Source of the DNA: Liopterus haemorrhoidalis
Lineage: Eukaryota; Arthropoda; Insecta; Coleoptera; Dytiscidae
Reading direction: 5' to 3'
Length of the DNA stretch: 64,000 nucleotides
Assembly (NCBI GenBank): GCA_963971575.1
Contig: OZ020623.1
Span: forward strand, 16,370,980-16,434,979
Positions 21,161-31,865 of this stretch are shown piece by piece. The position numbers and the translations under genes are program-made. A model generated the notes under the pieces. That model saw only the letters and a program-made list of their open reading frames with translations. It did not search any database and was not told the origin of the DNA. How positions within the stretch are numbered: the stretch's first letter is position 1; each line of letters opens with the position of its first letter.

Positions 21161-21532
21161 TGTCCTATATATCGTAGAAATAAAAACATAATAAAGCATT
21201 GAAAAAATAATAATAAAGAAAAAAAGTCACATTTTTCTTACTTTCATCAAAACCAAATATTTTTTTAAATAATTATTTTTCTGCTAATAATAATTTTAAT
21301 CAAAAATGTCGAATATCACGGAAGGATAACGTTTTTCTGTGTTTTGTTTCGTAAAAAAACCGATCCGTGTATTTCACAACTAAATTAATAATTGTGAAGT
21401 GATTTTTTAATGAAAAACACAACTGTCATTTTCACTAATTTATTGTCAACACTCAAAACAAAAATTCACAGCACACTACTGTCCAATACATAAACAACAA
21501 TTTCTTACAATTCTATCAGTTATTATAAAAAG

Positions 21533-21612
21533 TGTTCGTAGAATATTCACTATTATTGCATCTTATAATAATTATAAAAACTGTTCGTAGAAAATTCACT
21601 ATTATTGCATCA
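21533..21612. repeat. Short tandem duplication
   Basis: TGTTCGTAGAA-x-ATTCACTATTATTGCATC occurs twice in succession (near 21530-21562 and 21580-21612), separated by ATAATTATAA-type linkers. The surrounding 21170-22300 is otherwise featureless AT-rich sequence. Confidence 0.8.
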
Positions 21613-22592
21613 ACAATATATTTTAAACAATTTTGAAATAAATAATTAACATATGCGCGCCTCTATCGGGGAATGAAGAAACGACCGGTCGAACATACAA
21701 ACCTCTATGATACGAACATACAAACAGGTGTATTATATTATAGGATTTGTAATTATGTAATTTGTAGTGCTGAGTACATATTTGGTCGTGATTTTATATT
21801 TATCTCATAGAAATAAGCAACATAAACTACGATCCACGTTTGAACACGATAGAACAAATCTTTTTTAGCCACTTTTTGATTGCAGTACAAACAATCCCCT
21901 TTAGCTATAGGCAACCCAATAGACGCATCTGTTGTGCGGTTTTCATATGTGATTGTATCCGGGACAGTTTAGCTCTGAAATATCACGAAGAAGGGAATAG
22001 AGAAAGAGTAAAATGTTAGGCACAGGCGTAATTCTGTCGGAGATTTCACTGCCTCTCTCAATTTATCGTTCCTTCTTTTCTCTAATGTTTTTACATACGT
22101 ATCCAAGAACTAGGATTCATGTTATCTTTTGTTTTTGAGTGTTCATTGTTTCGTTCTTTAAATCAGGCGTGAAAGAACAAAAAAGAACGTTTCATTTTAA
22201 CTTCGTATTCTACTTTTTTAAATTTAAATTTAAATTATATAATGGATGTATTGAATACTAGTCTTATCTGTCTGATCAGTGTTATGTGTTAACAATAAAT
22301 ATCAAATACACAAATCAGAAAAGTCTAGGGATATAAAAAAATATATGAAAATAAATAGAGCATGGTTTTGTTTTGTACGTTTCTTGTATTCTATCAATTA
22401 AAATACTTAATAAAAAATATAACAAAATAAGCTAAATGTTATTTATAAAAATAACCAATATTAGTTTTTTTTTTTTTTTTTTTAATGCAGATTTATGTAC
22501 AGAATTGTACAAAGAGAAAAAAAATACTAATGAGAGTATGACCTCCACGTTGGTTGATCACAGCCCTACATCTGCGATTCATGGACAAAATA

Positions 22593-23875
22593 CAAGGTCT
22601 ACAAGTATGATATGCGGATTTTTTTCAAACTTGCCGCGCAAACCGAGTGTATAGTTCAAAGTTTCAACACATATGGCGTTTTGTTAAGTTATCATTAAAT
22701 GTCAAATGCGTATAGGTTATAATTTGAAAAGTGATCATATAGTTTTGTTTTACTGTGTTAAAAATGTCAAATTTTGTGGCAAATAAAGAGCATTCGCGGA
22801 GAGTACTACTGTTTTGTTTTCATTTGAAAAAAAATGTTGCTGAATCATACCGACTGCTTCGAGAAGCTTATGGTGAATATGCTCCATCGCAAGATACGTG
22901 TGAACGATGGTTTCGGCGTTTCAAAAGTGGTGACTTTGATCTTACAGACAAAGAATATGGAAAACCTCCAAAAAAATATGAAGATACAAAATTGGAAACA
23001 TTGCTAGTCAATCGATAGTCAATCACAAAAACAACTAGCAGAGCAGTTAGGCGTTAGTCAACAAGCTGTTTCCAATCGCCTACGAGAGATGGGTAAGATC
23101 TAGAAAGTCGGCAGATGGGTTCCACATGCATTAAATGGGAGGCAGATGGAAAAACGCAAAAACACTTGTGAAATTTTGCTTGCACGATACAAAAGAAAGT
23201 CTTTTTTGCATCGTATCATTACTGGCGATGAAAAATGGATTTATTTTGAAAATCCCAAACGCAAAAAATCATGGGTGAACCCAGGCTCACCAACCACATC
23301 AACTGCAAGACCGAATCGCTTTGGCAAAAAGACAATGCTCTGTTCTTGGAGGGACCAAATGGGTGTGGTCTATTATGAATTGTTAAAACCTGGTGAAACA
23401 GTTAATACCCAACGCTACCAACAACAATTCATCGAATTGAACCATTCGCTGCTCATAAAACGACCAGAATACGAAAGAAGACAGCACAAGGTAATCTTTC
23501 CTCACAATAACGCTCCATCACATAAGGCAAAAGCAGTTTGCAACACATTGGAGGCACTCAAGCGGGAAGTGCTGCCCCATGCCGCTTACTCACCAGACTT
23601 GGACCCTTCAGATTACCACTTGTTCGCATCGATGGGTCACGCACTTGCCGAGCAGCAATTTTGTTCATATGAAAATGTGAAAGAATGGCTAGATGAATGG
23701 TTTGCGAGGTAAGGGGAAGAGTTCTACTGGCGAGGTATTCACAAATTGCCTGAAAGATGGAAAAAATGTATAACTTCTAATGGAGCATACTTTGAATAAA
23801 TAAACTTTTACTGTTTTTTTTTAGATTAATGTGTTTTATTTAAAAATAATCCGCATTTCATACTTGTAGACCTGG
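22593..23875 (+). mobile_element. mariner transposon copy 1 (inside Tc1 transposase)
   Basis: The left end CAAGGTCTACAAGTATGA and the inverse right end CCAGGTCTACAAGTATGA are flanked by TA on both sides (22591-22592, 23876-23877). The length of 1283 bp is typical of mariner. It splits the Tc1 C-terminus between GNVTR and NRRCRAV. Confidence 0.95.
22764..23799 (+). pseudogene. mariner transposase (D,D34D family) with second Asp replaced
   Basis: Start MSNFVANKEHSRRVLLFCFH is chosen from the ATG matching copy 2. The DNA-binding half has WFRRFKSGDFDL. A 2-base deletion near 23000 shifts the frame, and a TAG follows GKI near 23101. The catalytic half is open from 23146 with ITGDEKWIYFENP (first Asp), FPHNNAPSHKAKA, where HD is expected, and SPDLDPSDYHLF (third Asp). 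Thus the second catalytic Asp reads Asn, as in copy 2. A further stop follows DEWFAR before the normal end GAYFE. Confidence 0.92.
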
Positions 23876-24942
23876 TAACATTACCGATGTCTTCTTGAGG
23901 TAACTGTGCCCATTCTGATCTTAGAAGCTCTCTGAATCTATAATTATCGTTGATGTTATCCATTATGTGGAGTAATTCTTCTTTTAAGCATGCCCCACGC
24001 ATATTCAATCGGATTTAGATCCGGTGACTGTGCTGACCATGGTATGGCATCAATACCTTCGCTATCAAGCTAGTTCGTTACAATTCGCTCAACATGAGGC
24101 CGAACATTATCCTGGGCAAGATGAAACTGATCACCAACAGCACCACGAAATGATCGCACAATAGGTTTAAGAATATTATCCAAACATTTTTAAAAATCCA
24201 TTGGAAAAATCGAGATAAGTTCTACCGCCATTGATTATCCCACCCCATGCCATAACAGTACCACCTCTGTATCTGTGTAACTTCCTGGACGTGCCTCAAA
24301 CGTTCCAAATTACCGGCTCTTTTCCAAACTCTTGTTCGATGAGAATCTGGATGAATTCCAAATCTGAACTCATCAGTAAATAAAACTGTGGCCCAATTAT
24401 TGTCACACCAATATTGAAAATTGTGACACCAGTCTAATCTTGCTCTCCGATTGACTCTAGAGAGGGGTTGACATCTGATTGGTCGTCGAAATAGAATATT
24501 AACTTCGTGGAGACGATTTCTTACAGTATCGCGACCAACGGTTAAGTTATGCGCTCGCTGTAACTCTCTTACCAATTCGGGTGCTATAATAGTAGGCTGT
24601 CTTCTAGCATTTAAGGGTGCGCACAACCGTACAGTTTCTTATACAAGACTTAAAAACCTGAAATAAAATTAGTAACAATCTATATATCAAAATTTTCAGC
24701 GAATTTTTATATATCTAATAGGATATTTTTAATTGTAAAAAGAACTGTCATGTAATTGTAAATAAACAAATTGCGTTATAGACGCCATCTTGTAAACCAT
24801 CAAATTGTAGCTAAAGCTCCATTATACAAATATGTTTAGAGATAATTTGTTCTATTGTGAAAATTACTTATAGTTACTGTACTTGGTAATCTACTTTTGC
24901 CGCCACCTCGAATCTGCCGCGGTTCTTAACATAGGTGCTGCA

Positions 24943-27520
24943 AGTATATTATAACTGAAAAAATATAACTGCTGCAAGTATATTATAACCAAAAATAACT
25001 CTGGAAAAGACAGACGGTGATATAAACGAAATGGTGAAGGAAATTATGGAAAAAGTAAAAAAGGCGATAACAAAGAAAAGAAAGAAAATAACTCAGAAAA
25101 CAGGGAGAAATAACTGGTGGGATAAAGAGTGTAGAATGGAAAAGAGAGAAACGAGGAAAAAATTCAAAGAAATGAGAAAAGGAAAGTTAACGGAAGAGGA
25201 ATATAAAACAAAACAAAAAGTTTATAGAACCTATTGAAACAAAAGAAAATAACTCAGAAAGAAAAAGAGATGATAGATATAGCACGAATAAGAAATGAGA
25301 CAGAAATTTGGAATTACTTGAATAAGGAAAGAAACCAAAGACAAAACATAAAAAGTCAAATAAACATAAATAGATGGAAAAAATACTTTATGAACCTATA
25401 CGAAGGAACAGAGAACAAGAAGAAAGAAACACGAACAGAAGAGACGACAGAAGACCCAAAGGCAGGAGAGATTACAGAAGAAGAAATAGAAGCACAAATA
25501 AACAAGTTGAAAAACAAAAATCCCCGGAAAAGATCAAATAAGAAACGAAGTATGGAAAAACAGCAACGAAGAACTAAAAAGAGGACTATTAAAAATATTT
25601 AACAAAATATGGAAGGGGGGCGGATTTCTGCAAAGCTGGAGGCAAGGTATGATCGTGCCAGTACATAAGAAAGGAAGCAGAGAAGAGTTAGGAAATTATA
25701 GAGGAATCTTTTAAATAGCAGCTACAAAATGTATGCGTCAATGATAGCTGATAAACTACAAACGGATTTAGAAGAAAAGGGGATTCTACCTAACAGCCAA
25801 GCGGGGTTCAGAAAAGAAAGGGGGTACTCTAGACAATATCTACATTCTGAAACACCTAGTAGACAGAGAAATATCAAAGGGCGAAAAAGTATACGCGCTG
25901 TTTGCGGACATAAAAGCAGCATTTGACCTAGTAGACAGAGAACAGCTATGGGAAATGATGAAGAAAAAGTAAGTAGACGAATAACTGATAAAGAAGATAA
26001 AAGAAATATATGAAGAAACACGTAATCAGGTGAAAGAAGGGGAAGCATTGAGCGAGAACTTCTGGACGGAAAAGGGTTTAAGACAAGGATGCCCACTGAG
26101 TCCCATCTTGTTCTCTGTCTACATAGCAGACCTAGAAGATGTGATGAAAAGATGGCAAGCGGGAGGTTTAAGAATCGGTAAGCTAAAAATATGGTCACTT
26201 GCCTACGCCGATGATATAGTGCTATTAGCAAAGAACGCAACCGAGCTTAAAGATATGATTAAAAGATTCGAAAGATATCTGCGAGGAAAGAAAATGATAC
26301 TTAGTACAGAAAATTCGAAAGTACTTGAATTCAGAAAAGGGGGTGGAAGAGAAAAGAAAGAATGTTGGAATTGGGAAGGACAAGAAATAGAACAAGTAAA
26401 ACGAATTTAAATACTTAGGATATATTTTTCAAAAGAACAACGGAGACAACAAACATATAAAGGAAAGGACGAAAAAGGCGAAAATGGCGATGGGAAAAGT
26501 GTGGAGTATCGGAGAGAGAAAACTAAACCACGAATATAAAAAACGAATGTTTCTTTTTGATACCTTAATACAAGGAATTCTCCTCTATGGCTCGGAAATA
26601 TGGGGATGGAAAGAGTGGGAAGAAGTAGAACGAACACAAGAAACGTACATTAAATGGACATTGGGATTAGACAGGCAAACACCGAGCTATATAGTACTAT
26701 CGGAAACAAAGAGAGGCAAAATAAGACTAAAAACCGGAACAAGAGCTATAAAATATGAACAAAAAACTCTAGCCTGCAATAACGAAATCCTGAAGGAAAG
26801 CTGGAAAGAAAGAGAAAATAATACAAAAACAAATTGGAAAACCGACAGAAGAAAATATTACGAGAGAAACGGCTACAGCACAGACGAGATAAGAAGAAAG
26901 CAGGAGGACGGAGTTGCAATTGAACAAATAACAACAGAAAGAGATAGAGACGTACAACTGCAGAACCAACAGAATAAAATTAGCAAGTCTAGGTATTTTA
27001 AAGAATATGGGAGAATACAAACACAATGGCTGCCACAATATCTGCAAAACAGCAATAAATCACAGAAAACCATAGCAAGATTTAGGTGTGGAAATGAGAT
27101 AGAGGCAAGTAAATATTGAAAAGAAGAAAACGAAAGATTACGTAGATCGTGCGGCGAAGCGGTAGAAACGATAGAACACCTACAAAATTGTAAATAAATA
27201 GGAAGAGAGCCAAGGAAGATTCAAGAACTGCTGGACGAGTCGGGAGCCGGGTTAACATGGATGAAAAGGGTGCTAAAGAAAAGAAGAGAAAAAGAGAGTG
27301 CAATATAAAAGTAAAAAGGTCATACTTTAGTTATAAGTTTATAAATTTATATATATATTTTTTTTTTCATTTTTCTTTTTGTAAATAGTATCAAATATTT
27401 ATTTTTGTTTTATTTTTGTTATATATATCAAAAAGTTAATTATGGGTTATTTATGTAAGAACTGTACTCCATTCAAAGCCGCAAGGCACGAATAAAGACT
27501 GTATCTAATCTAATCTAATC
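24943..27520 (+). mobile_element. LINE, 5'-truncated, with 16-bp target duplication
   Basis: Flanked by TAACATAGGTGCTGCA at 24927-24942 and 27521-27536. The 3' end is AATAAAGACTGTAT followed by TAATC repeats. It belongs to the same family as the fragment at 4281-5132. Its 5' edge repeats GCTGCAAGTATATTATAAC about 33 bases apart, perhaps a scar of 5' end joining. Confidence 0.92.
25031..27309 (+). pseudogene. LINE ORF2 reverse transcriptase, multiply frameshifted
   Basis: Starts after the endonuclease (absent). It carries NWWDKECR, MIVPVHKKGS and NSQAGFRKERG. RT motif A (FADIKAAFDLVDR, near 25905) is followed by LRQGCPLSPILF and the catalytic YADDIVLL (about 26200-26224). Then come IQGILLYGSEIWGW and a C-terminal ARFRCGNE with a zinc-knuckle remnant. 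Frameshifts lie near 25237, 25600, 25830, 25975 and 26405, and stops near 27118 and 27195. Lys/Glu/Arg-rich coding gives spurious Phe/Leu/Ser frames on the other strand. LINE clade not resolved. Confidence 0.9.
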
Positions 27521-28356
27521 TAACATAGGTGCTGCAGATAAAAATAATTTATTTTAAGTAAAGAATACTTGTACCAAGTGGCATTTCATTATCATCAAGT
27601 ATAATATTTTTCGACGAAGGCTCTAAACTATAAACAATCATGTCGAAAAAAATGTTGACGTATTATTTGAACATTTCTACACAAAACTATATAAATATAA
27701 AAATTATTTGCAAACCACAAATATATTTAAAAAATTGCAGAACATTGTTGTGTGATACCTATTATTAAGTTATTGAGCAATAACATTTTTACAATAATTT
27801 TTTCTATAATCAAAAATATCCTATTAGATAGATAAAAATTCTGTGCAAAATTTGATGTATAGATTGTCACTAATTTTATTTCAGTTTGTTAGTTTTGTAT
27901 AAGAAACTAATAATCTCTGGGGGTTGTACTTAGCGTTAAGACCAAAAATCTGTCTTGACCTGCTGTTGTACAGCGACCACGTCCCGGATGTTGTTCGGCC
28001 GGACTCCCTGTAACGCCTCCATAACAGACTGATGACACTTTGAGAAACTCATATCCACTCGGCTACATACTTGCCTGAAGCCAGCTTGGAGAAGTCCCAC
28101 CACACGATTCATCTCGTGGATAGTTAAATACTGTCGCTCCATTATTAAAAAAGAATGCTACTATTTGAAAACACTGCAATTATTAATATAAACGTTTTAA
28201 ATCGAATTAAAATGAAATATGTGATCAACCAACGGATCATGTACTGAATGAAATTTGTCAAATTTTTATTGATTTTGTCTTGTTCGTTATTTTTTTTACT
28301 TGTTTTCCATAGCTTACTTCTCATAATTGGCTACTTTAATTGAAATACAACATTAA

Positions 28357-29024
28357 TACAATGTTCCATTACTCGACGAAAGTAACCGCGGTTGAAGTTT
28401 CCCGTTCCGAAAGTGTACGACATTAACCTTTTCAGGAAAATTGTTAAGTTTCGGAACGCGGTTACTGAAAATTTTGGTTACTTTTTTGTAACCAAACTAA
28501 CCGTACAAATATCGCGGTTAGTGTGGTTATTTCCTCCCACTACAAACTTCAGATCTAATTTAAACTACAAAAGGCGGGAATTTCAAAACAATTACAATAA
28601 GGCGAGAGTTAAGTAGCGGGAATTAATCGTTTCTTTGTAGTGCAAGTAGTAAATTATAATATTATTTTACTATAGTGCATAACTAAAACAGTAAGAATGA
28701 GTGTAAGTAACTGATTTTTAGTAATATTGATCGATGTCGTGAAAAATAATATCGGGAAAAATCATATATGTTCTTATATAATGTGCTATTGTAAACAAGT
28801 ACTAATAAAACAAATATTTTTATTAATAAGTTTGTAAGAGAATATTTATAACCTATAACGTCCATAAAATGACAGTTCAGTTGTCTGTTTTATCAACTGA
28901 GGTGTGACTACCGTTCCGTTACTAAAATGCGTTTTCAGGTAACCACTGGGTAACCACAACGTACCACGACTTTACCGCAACCGCGACCGCGGTAGTTAGG
29001 TGTGCAGTTACGGAACATTATATT
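28357..29024 (-). mobile_element. 0.66-kb MITE, inverse of 6403-7058
   Basis: Reads as the reverse complement of 6403-7058 over its full length, with the same imperfect inverted ends (TACAATGTTCC... and ...GGAACATTATA). It sits in the 5' non-coding part of the Tc1 element, between the transposase start (28142) and the right inverted end. Confidence 0.85.
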
Positions 29025-29091
29025 AATATACAATAAGCAATATATTTTCATTTTTTTTTTTCAATATCCCTAGACTTTTCTGATGTGTGCA

Positions 29092-29150
29092 TCTGGCGCC
29101 ATATCATGAAAAACAACCCCAAAGCATAACAGAACCTCCACTTAATTTAA
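29092..29150 (-). pseudogene. Fragment of a second Tc1-like transposase
   Basis: The minus strand reads KLSGGSVMLWGCFS-stop-YGA, the conserved block between the first and second catalytic Asp of Tc1 transposases. It begins right at the outer edge of the Tc1 element at 22309-29089, suggesting that element landed in an older Tc1 copy. I could not identify the other half left of 22309. Confidence 0.6.
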
Positions 29151-29426
29151 TACACTCTTAACTGATATGTACTTGTATATTTTTTTTGTAAATATTATTT
29201 ATGTTTCCCAAAAAAAAAAATGTTTTGTTCATTAATTTAACATTTATATACGAGCGTCGTTATTTAAATAGGAACCATTCTGGTTTAAAAGTAAACAAAA
29301 TTCAATTCAATTCAATTTATTTTAATTAATACTATTACATTTGATTTACCTATTACAATTTATTCTATATATATTTATTCCTTACATTATAATTTTAACT
29401 AAAATATAAATTTAATTTCTGCCTGT
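29150..29426. other. AT-rich, with ATTCA triplication
   Basis: Contains ATTCAATTCAATTCAATTTA near 29312, resembling the 3' repeat tail of a minus-strand LINE. No coding sequence is seen. Confidence 0.4.
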
Positions 29427-29627
29427 TNNNNNNNNNNNNNNNNNNNNNNNNNNNNNNNNNNNNNNNNNNNNNNNNNNNNNNNNNNNNNNNNNNNNNNNNN
29501 NNNNNNNNNNNNNNNNNNNNNNNNNNNNNNNNNNNNNNNNNNNNNNNNNNNNNNNNNNNNNNNNNNNNNNNNNNNNNNNNNNNNNNNNNNNNNNNNNNNN
29601 NNNNNNNNNNNNNNNNNNNNNNNNNNN
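29427..29627. other. Assembly gap (201 Ns)
   Basis: Run of N; the predicted frames across it are meaningless. Confidence 0.99.
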
Positions 29628-29763
29628 AGCTCCACTAGTCTCTAGTATTCGCGGCTCAAAAGGTTGCTGAAGTTTGAGATTAGTGGGACGCTTGTCAAGA
29701 CCTGACAAACCCCAAATAATGTTTGAGATTAGTGGACGCTTGTCAAGACCTGACAAACCCCTT
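29628..29763 (+). repeat. 3' end of a LINE with restriction-like endonuclease, tail duplicated
   Basis: AGCTCCACTAGTCTCTAGTAT, then TCAAAAGGTTGCTGAA, then GAGATTAGTGG and TCAAGACCTGACAAACCCC match the 3' end of the copy at 52930-53605. The last 42 bases (GTTTGAGATTAGTGGACGCT through GACAAACCCC) are present twice in tandem. Confidence 0.75.
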
Positions 29764-30572
29764 AATAATAATGTTTTATTGGTACTAATACAATTACAAA
29801 GATTGTTTACACAAGTCAATACAACAGTATAAATAGATAATACAAATTATAACATCTTAATTTTTAAAAACTATATAATTATATCTATAGATCAGACATG
29901 ATCTGTAAAATCACTATCAAAAAAAATCTTCTACAGAAAACAAGCAATTTTTTACAAGTGTATTTTTCAATTTTAATTTGAATTTCTTAATTTCGAGAAT
30001 TCTTAGACATCTTATTGCATCCAAATAAGGATCAGTTTTAGATTTCTCAAGCCTAATATACGGAATAATTAAATTTTCTTTACTTCTTACGTTCTGACTA
30101 TGTACCTACTGATATTTTAAAGAAAATGTTTAAATTTTCCTTGGCTTAAAGCAAACACGTGTAGGTATATAAATAAACTATAAAAAGAAAAAAAATTTAG
30201 TTTCATAAATAGTGGCTTGCAGTGTGTTTGGTAGTGAGCATTACTGATTATTCTAATAGCTTGTGTTTGTATCAAAAAAATCTCTTTTAGCAGATTTGCA
30301 TGTTCCCCATAGCAAAATGCCGTAAGCGAGCCTGGAGTGGAAAGATATAAAATATGTTGACCGAATTGTTTCAGTAATGACACAGCTTTGTAATTTTCTT
30401 AGTGCATAAGTGGCCTTACATAAAATTGTAGCTATATCTTTAATGCTAGCTCCACACGCTCGTCCGAGCGGCTCGGATGAAGCGCTCGGCGAACGATGGC
30501 GATACGAGTGCAGCGTCCACATGCTTCCCAAGACTCGCGATACGCTCAGTCATTGTTCAGACGTATAGCACG

Positions 30573-30635
30573 ATGGGAGACGTGGAACTTGCAGCTGCAA
30601 CAGCTTTGTGCGCTCTTACATATTATAATTATTAA
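30573..30635 (+). pseudogene. N-terminus of PIF/Harbinger-like transposase
   Basis: Encodes MGDVELAAATALCALTYYNY and then stops. The acidic start and Ala-rich helix resemble Harbinger transposase N-termini (from family knowledge). It ends only 5 bases before the convergent MADF frame, so the internal deletion removed nearly all of the gene. Confidence 0.45.
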
Positions 30636-30640
30636 TATAC

Positions 30641-30766
30641 TTAACTGATGCGGACCCATGCATCATTCGCTTTCTTCCTATCTTTATGGTCTCTGTTTTT
30701 TGGATCCCATATAACAGGCGCGGCTTGGTAACAGTCCAAAAATTTGAAGACTGTATCGTTCGCCAT
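30641..30766 (-). pseudogene. MADF-domain exon of the PIF/Harbinger element
   Basis: Encodes MANDTVFKFLDCYQAAP, then VIWDPKNRDHKDRKK and NDAWVRIS, followed by stop. The WDP-x4-(Y/H)K-x-R-x-K and AW spacing is the MADF/Myb-SANT signature of the DNA-binding partner protein of these transposons. Only the first part of the domain remains. Confidence 0.65.
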
Positions 30767-31368
30767 TGTACTTGTTGTACTTATTCAAATTAATAACAGG
30801 AATAAAAAAAGAACTGTTCAATTACAGCGCGAATAATTTTTTGCGCGTTTTTGCCAAGAATTCTACTGTATACTGTATTAACAACGACGAGCGAGTAGAC
30901 CGAGCAATCGTCGCTCGGGGTAGCCGCTCGCGTTCGGTATTCCTATCCTTTAATAAAAACCGACATAATACGGAGCGATGGCGCATCATAGCGAAACAAG
31001 ACGAACCAAGGCGAACAAAGCCTACACACGCTCGGATTCTTGCTGTTTCGCGTTAACTCTGCCAATGTGTGGAGCCGGCATTACATGTGCATGCTAATTC
31101 AATTCATTGTCTATTTTAAGACCAAGCAATTTTACAGGGTTGCTGAAGACAGTATTTACAATTTCATTCTTGTTGAGAGAAAGAGTATTAATTGTTGATT
31201 CTTGCTTGCATTTAACGTCAATAAATTGCTTCAAAACGTATTTTGTCTTTGATATCGCTAATTCAGATAAGATACCAAGTTTACCAACTCTTGCATGATT
31301 GTTTAACACGTTTATGTCACCTGCATATAACACCATGTCTGTATCTTTATCACATACATATGAAGGAC

Positions 31369-31550
31369 GGTAACGTTCAAGGTAAAGAGCGGGGGTGTAG
31401 ACGTTCGGCGGTCAGACTTAATGAATGGAACAGGAACGACACACTCAGCACCCGCTCTTCGAGAAGCGACAAGTCAGCACAGTACTGAAACGTACGTGGT
31501 ATGTAACTAATCTTTGCTAAACGATCCGTGGATATTAAATTGAAACCTTC
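31369..31550. other. Unassigned sequence left of the Copia LTR
   Basis: GC-richer segment (CGCTCTTCGAGAAGCGAC, GACGTTCGGCGGTCAG) between the LINE fragment and the Copia LTR; I do not recognise it. Confidence 0.3.
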
Positions 31551-31716
31551 TGTTAAGGTTTTGAATACCGCGCCGAGCTGGCGTAGTTCAGTTAACTGCC
31601 ACCGGACAAGGCAAGTGCTGCCGGACAACACTACTAACGTAGCGGCAGCGTTATGAACTAATGAGTCCACGTGCATTGTTTGTAGAATTAACACAATATC
31701 TGTATCTGATTTGTTC
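31551..31716 (+). repeat. Copia 5' LTR
   Basis: Begins TGTTAAGGTTTTGAATACC and runs to CTGATTTGTTC. It should contain the promoter and transcription start for the element; I see no clear TATA box. Confidence 0.9.
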
Positions 31717-31865
31717 TCAGGTCGCGAGACAAGGTGTTAAATAAATAACTGTAAAAACCGTGAAGTGCAACATTGTGAAAGTGAAAATATTTTTGTGAAA
31801 AACGCTAAATAACATTGTGTCGAGTGTTGAGTGTCAATAGTGAATCTTGTGTGAATTGAATCAAG

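Larger units (their letters stand above)
24631..27910. mobile_element. Long-TIR non-autonomous element inside Tc1 transposase
   Basis: From AGTTTCTTATACAA inwards, about 95 bases at 24633-24727 match the inverse of 27816-27908. Shared blocks include AAATAAAATTAGT, ACAATCTAT and TATCTAATAGGATATTTTT. Without its internal LINE it is about 0.7 kb and has no open frame. It is inserted in the Tc1 transposase between the N-terminal and central pieces. Class unresolved; TA-type insertion is possible. Confidence 0.8.
22530..28142 (-). pseudogene. Tc1-like DD34E transposase in three pieces
   Basis: Piece 1 (28142-27911) has the N-terminal helix-turn-helix start MERQYLTIHEMNRVVGLLQ, later frameshifted. 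Piece 2 (24629-23878) runs from LNARRQPTIIAPELVREL through VGRDTVRNRLHE to the catalytic region. That region has VLFTDEFRF (first Asp), AQDNVRPHV (second Asp) and SPDLNPIEYAWG (Glu). Piece 3 (about 22590-22530) is the C-terminal NRRCRAVINQRGGHT. The gaps between pieces are exactly the inserted long-TIR element and the mariner. Catalytic residues are preserved, but frameshifts, a stop and the insertions inactivate it. Summed length is about 345 codons, normal for the family. Confidence 0.88.
22309..29089 (-). mobile_element. Tc1-like transposon expanded by nested insertions
   Basis: Inverted ends CAGAAAAGTCTAGGGATAT occur at 22316-22334 and, reversed, at about 29064-29082. The similarity runs outward to CACAAATC/CACACATC. 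TA flanks the left end, CA the right. Subtracting the inserted mariner (22593-23875), the long-TIR element with its LINE (24631-27910) and the MITE (28357-29024) leaves about 1.55 kb, a normal Tc1 length. The transposase is read on the minus strand. Confidence 0.8.
30441..31083. mobile_element. PIF/Harbinger-type element, internally deleted
   Basis: Ends AATGCTAGCTCCACAC and (inverse) AATGCCGGCTCCACAC are inverted repeats. Inside, a transposase start on plus (30573) and a MADF exon on minus (30766) face each other, the two-gene makeup of PIF/Harbinger elements. It interrupts the LINE RT between LKIDNELN and IKDIATIL. The target duplication is not clear. Confidence 0.7.
29764..31345 (-). pseudogene. 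LINE reverse transcriptase C-terminal half, interrupted
   Basis: From 31336 the minus strand reads MVLYAGDINVL, where YADD is expected, so a catalytic Asp reads Gly. LLGLKIDNELN follows. The frame is broken by a Harbinger-type MITE (30441-31083) and resumes with IKDIATILCKATYALRKL, STYFISFHSRLAYGILLWG and, after a frameshift near 30320, AIRIISNAHYQTHCKPLF. The 3' untranslated part (30116-29764) ends near an AATAAAAC signal. A Jockey/CR1-like RT core is likely; the copy is dead. Confidence 0.8.

Noticed and set aside
29399..29819. Open frames spanning the N run
   Set aside because: They exist only because the gap contains no stop codons.
30766..31056. 96-codon plus-strand frame (MYLLYLFKLITGIKK...)
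   Set aside because: Overlaps the non-coding part of a PIF/Harbinger derivative; no motif and composition typical of chance.
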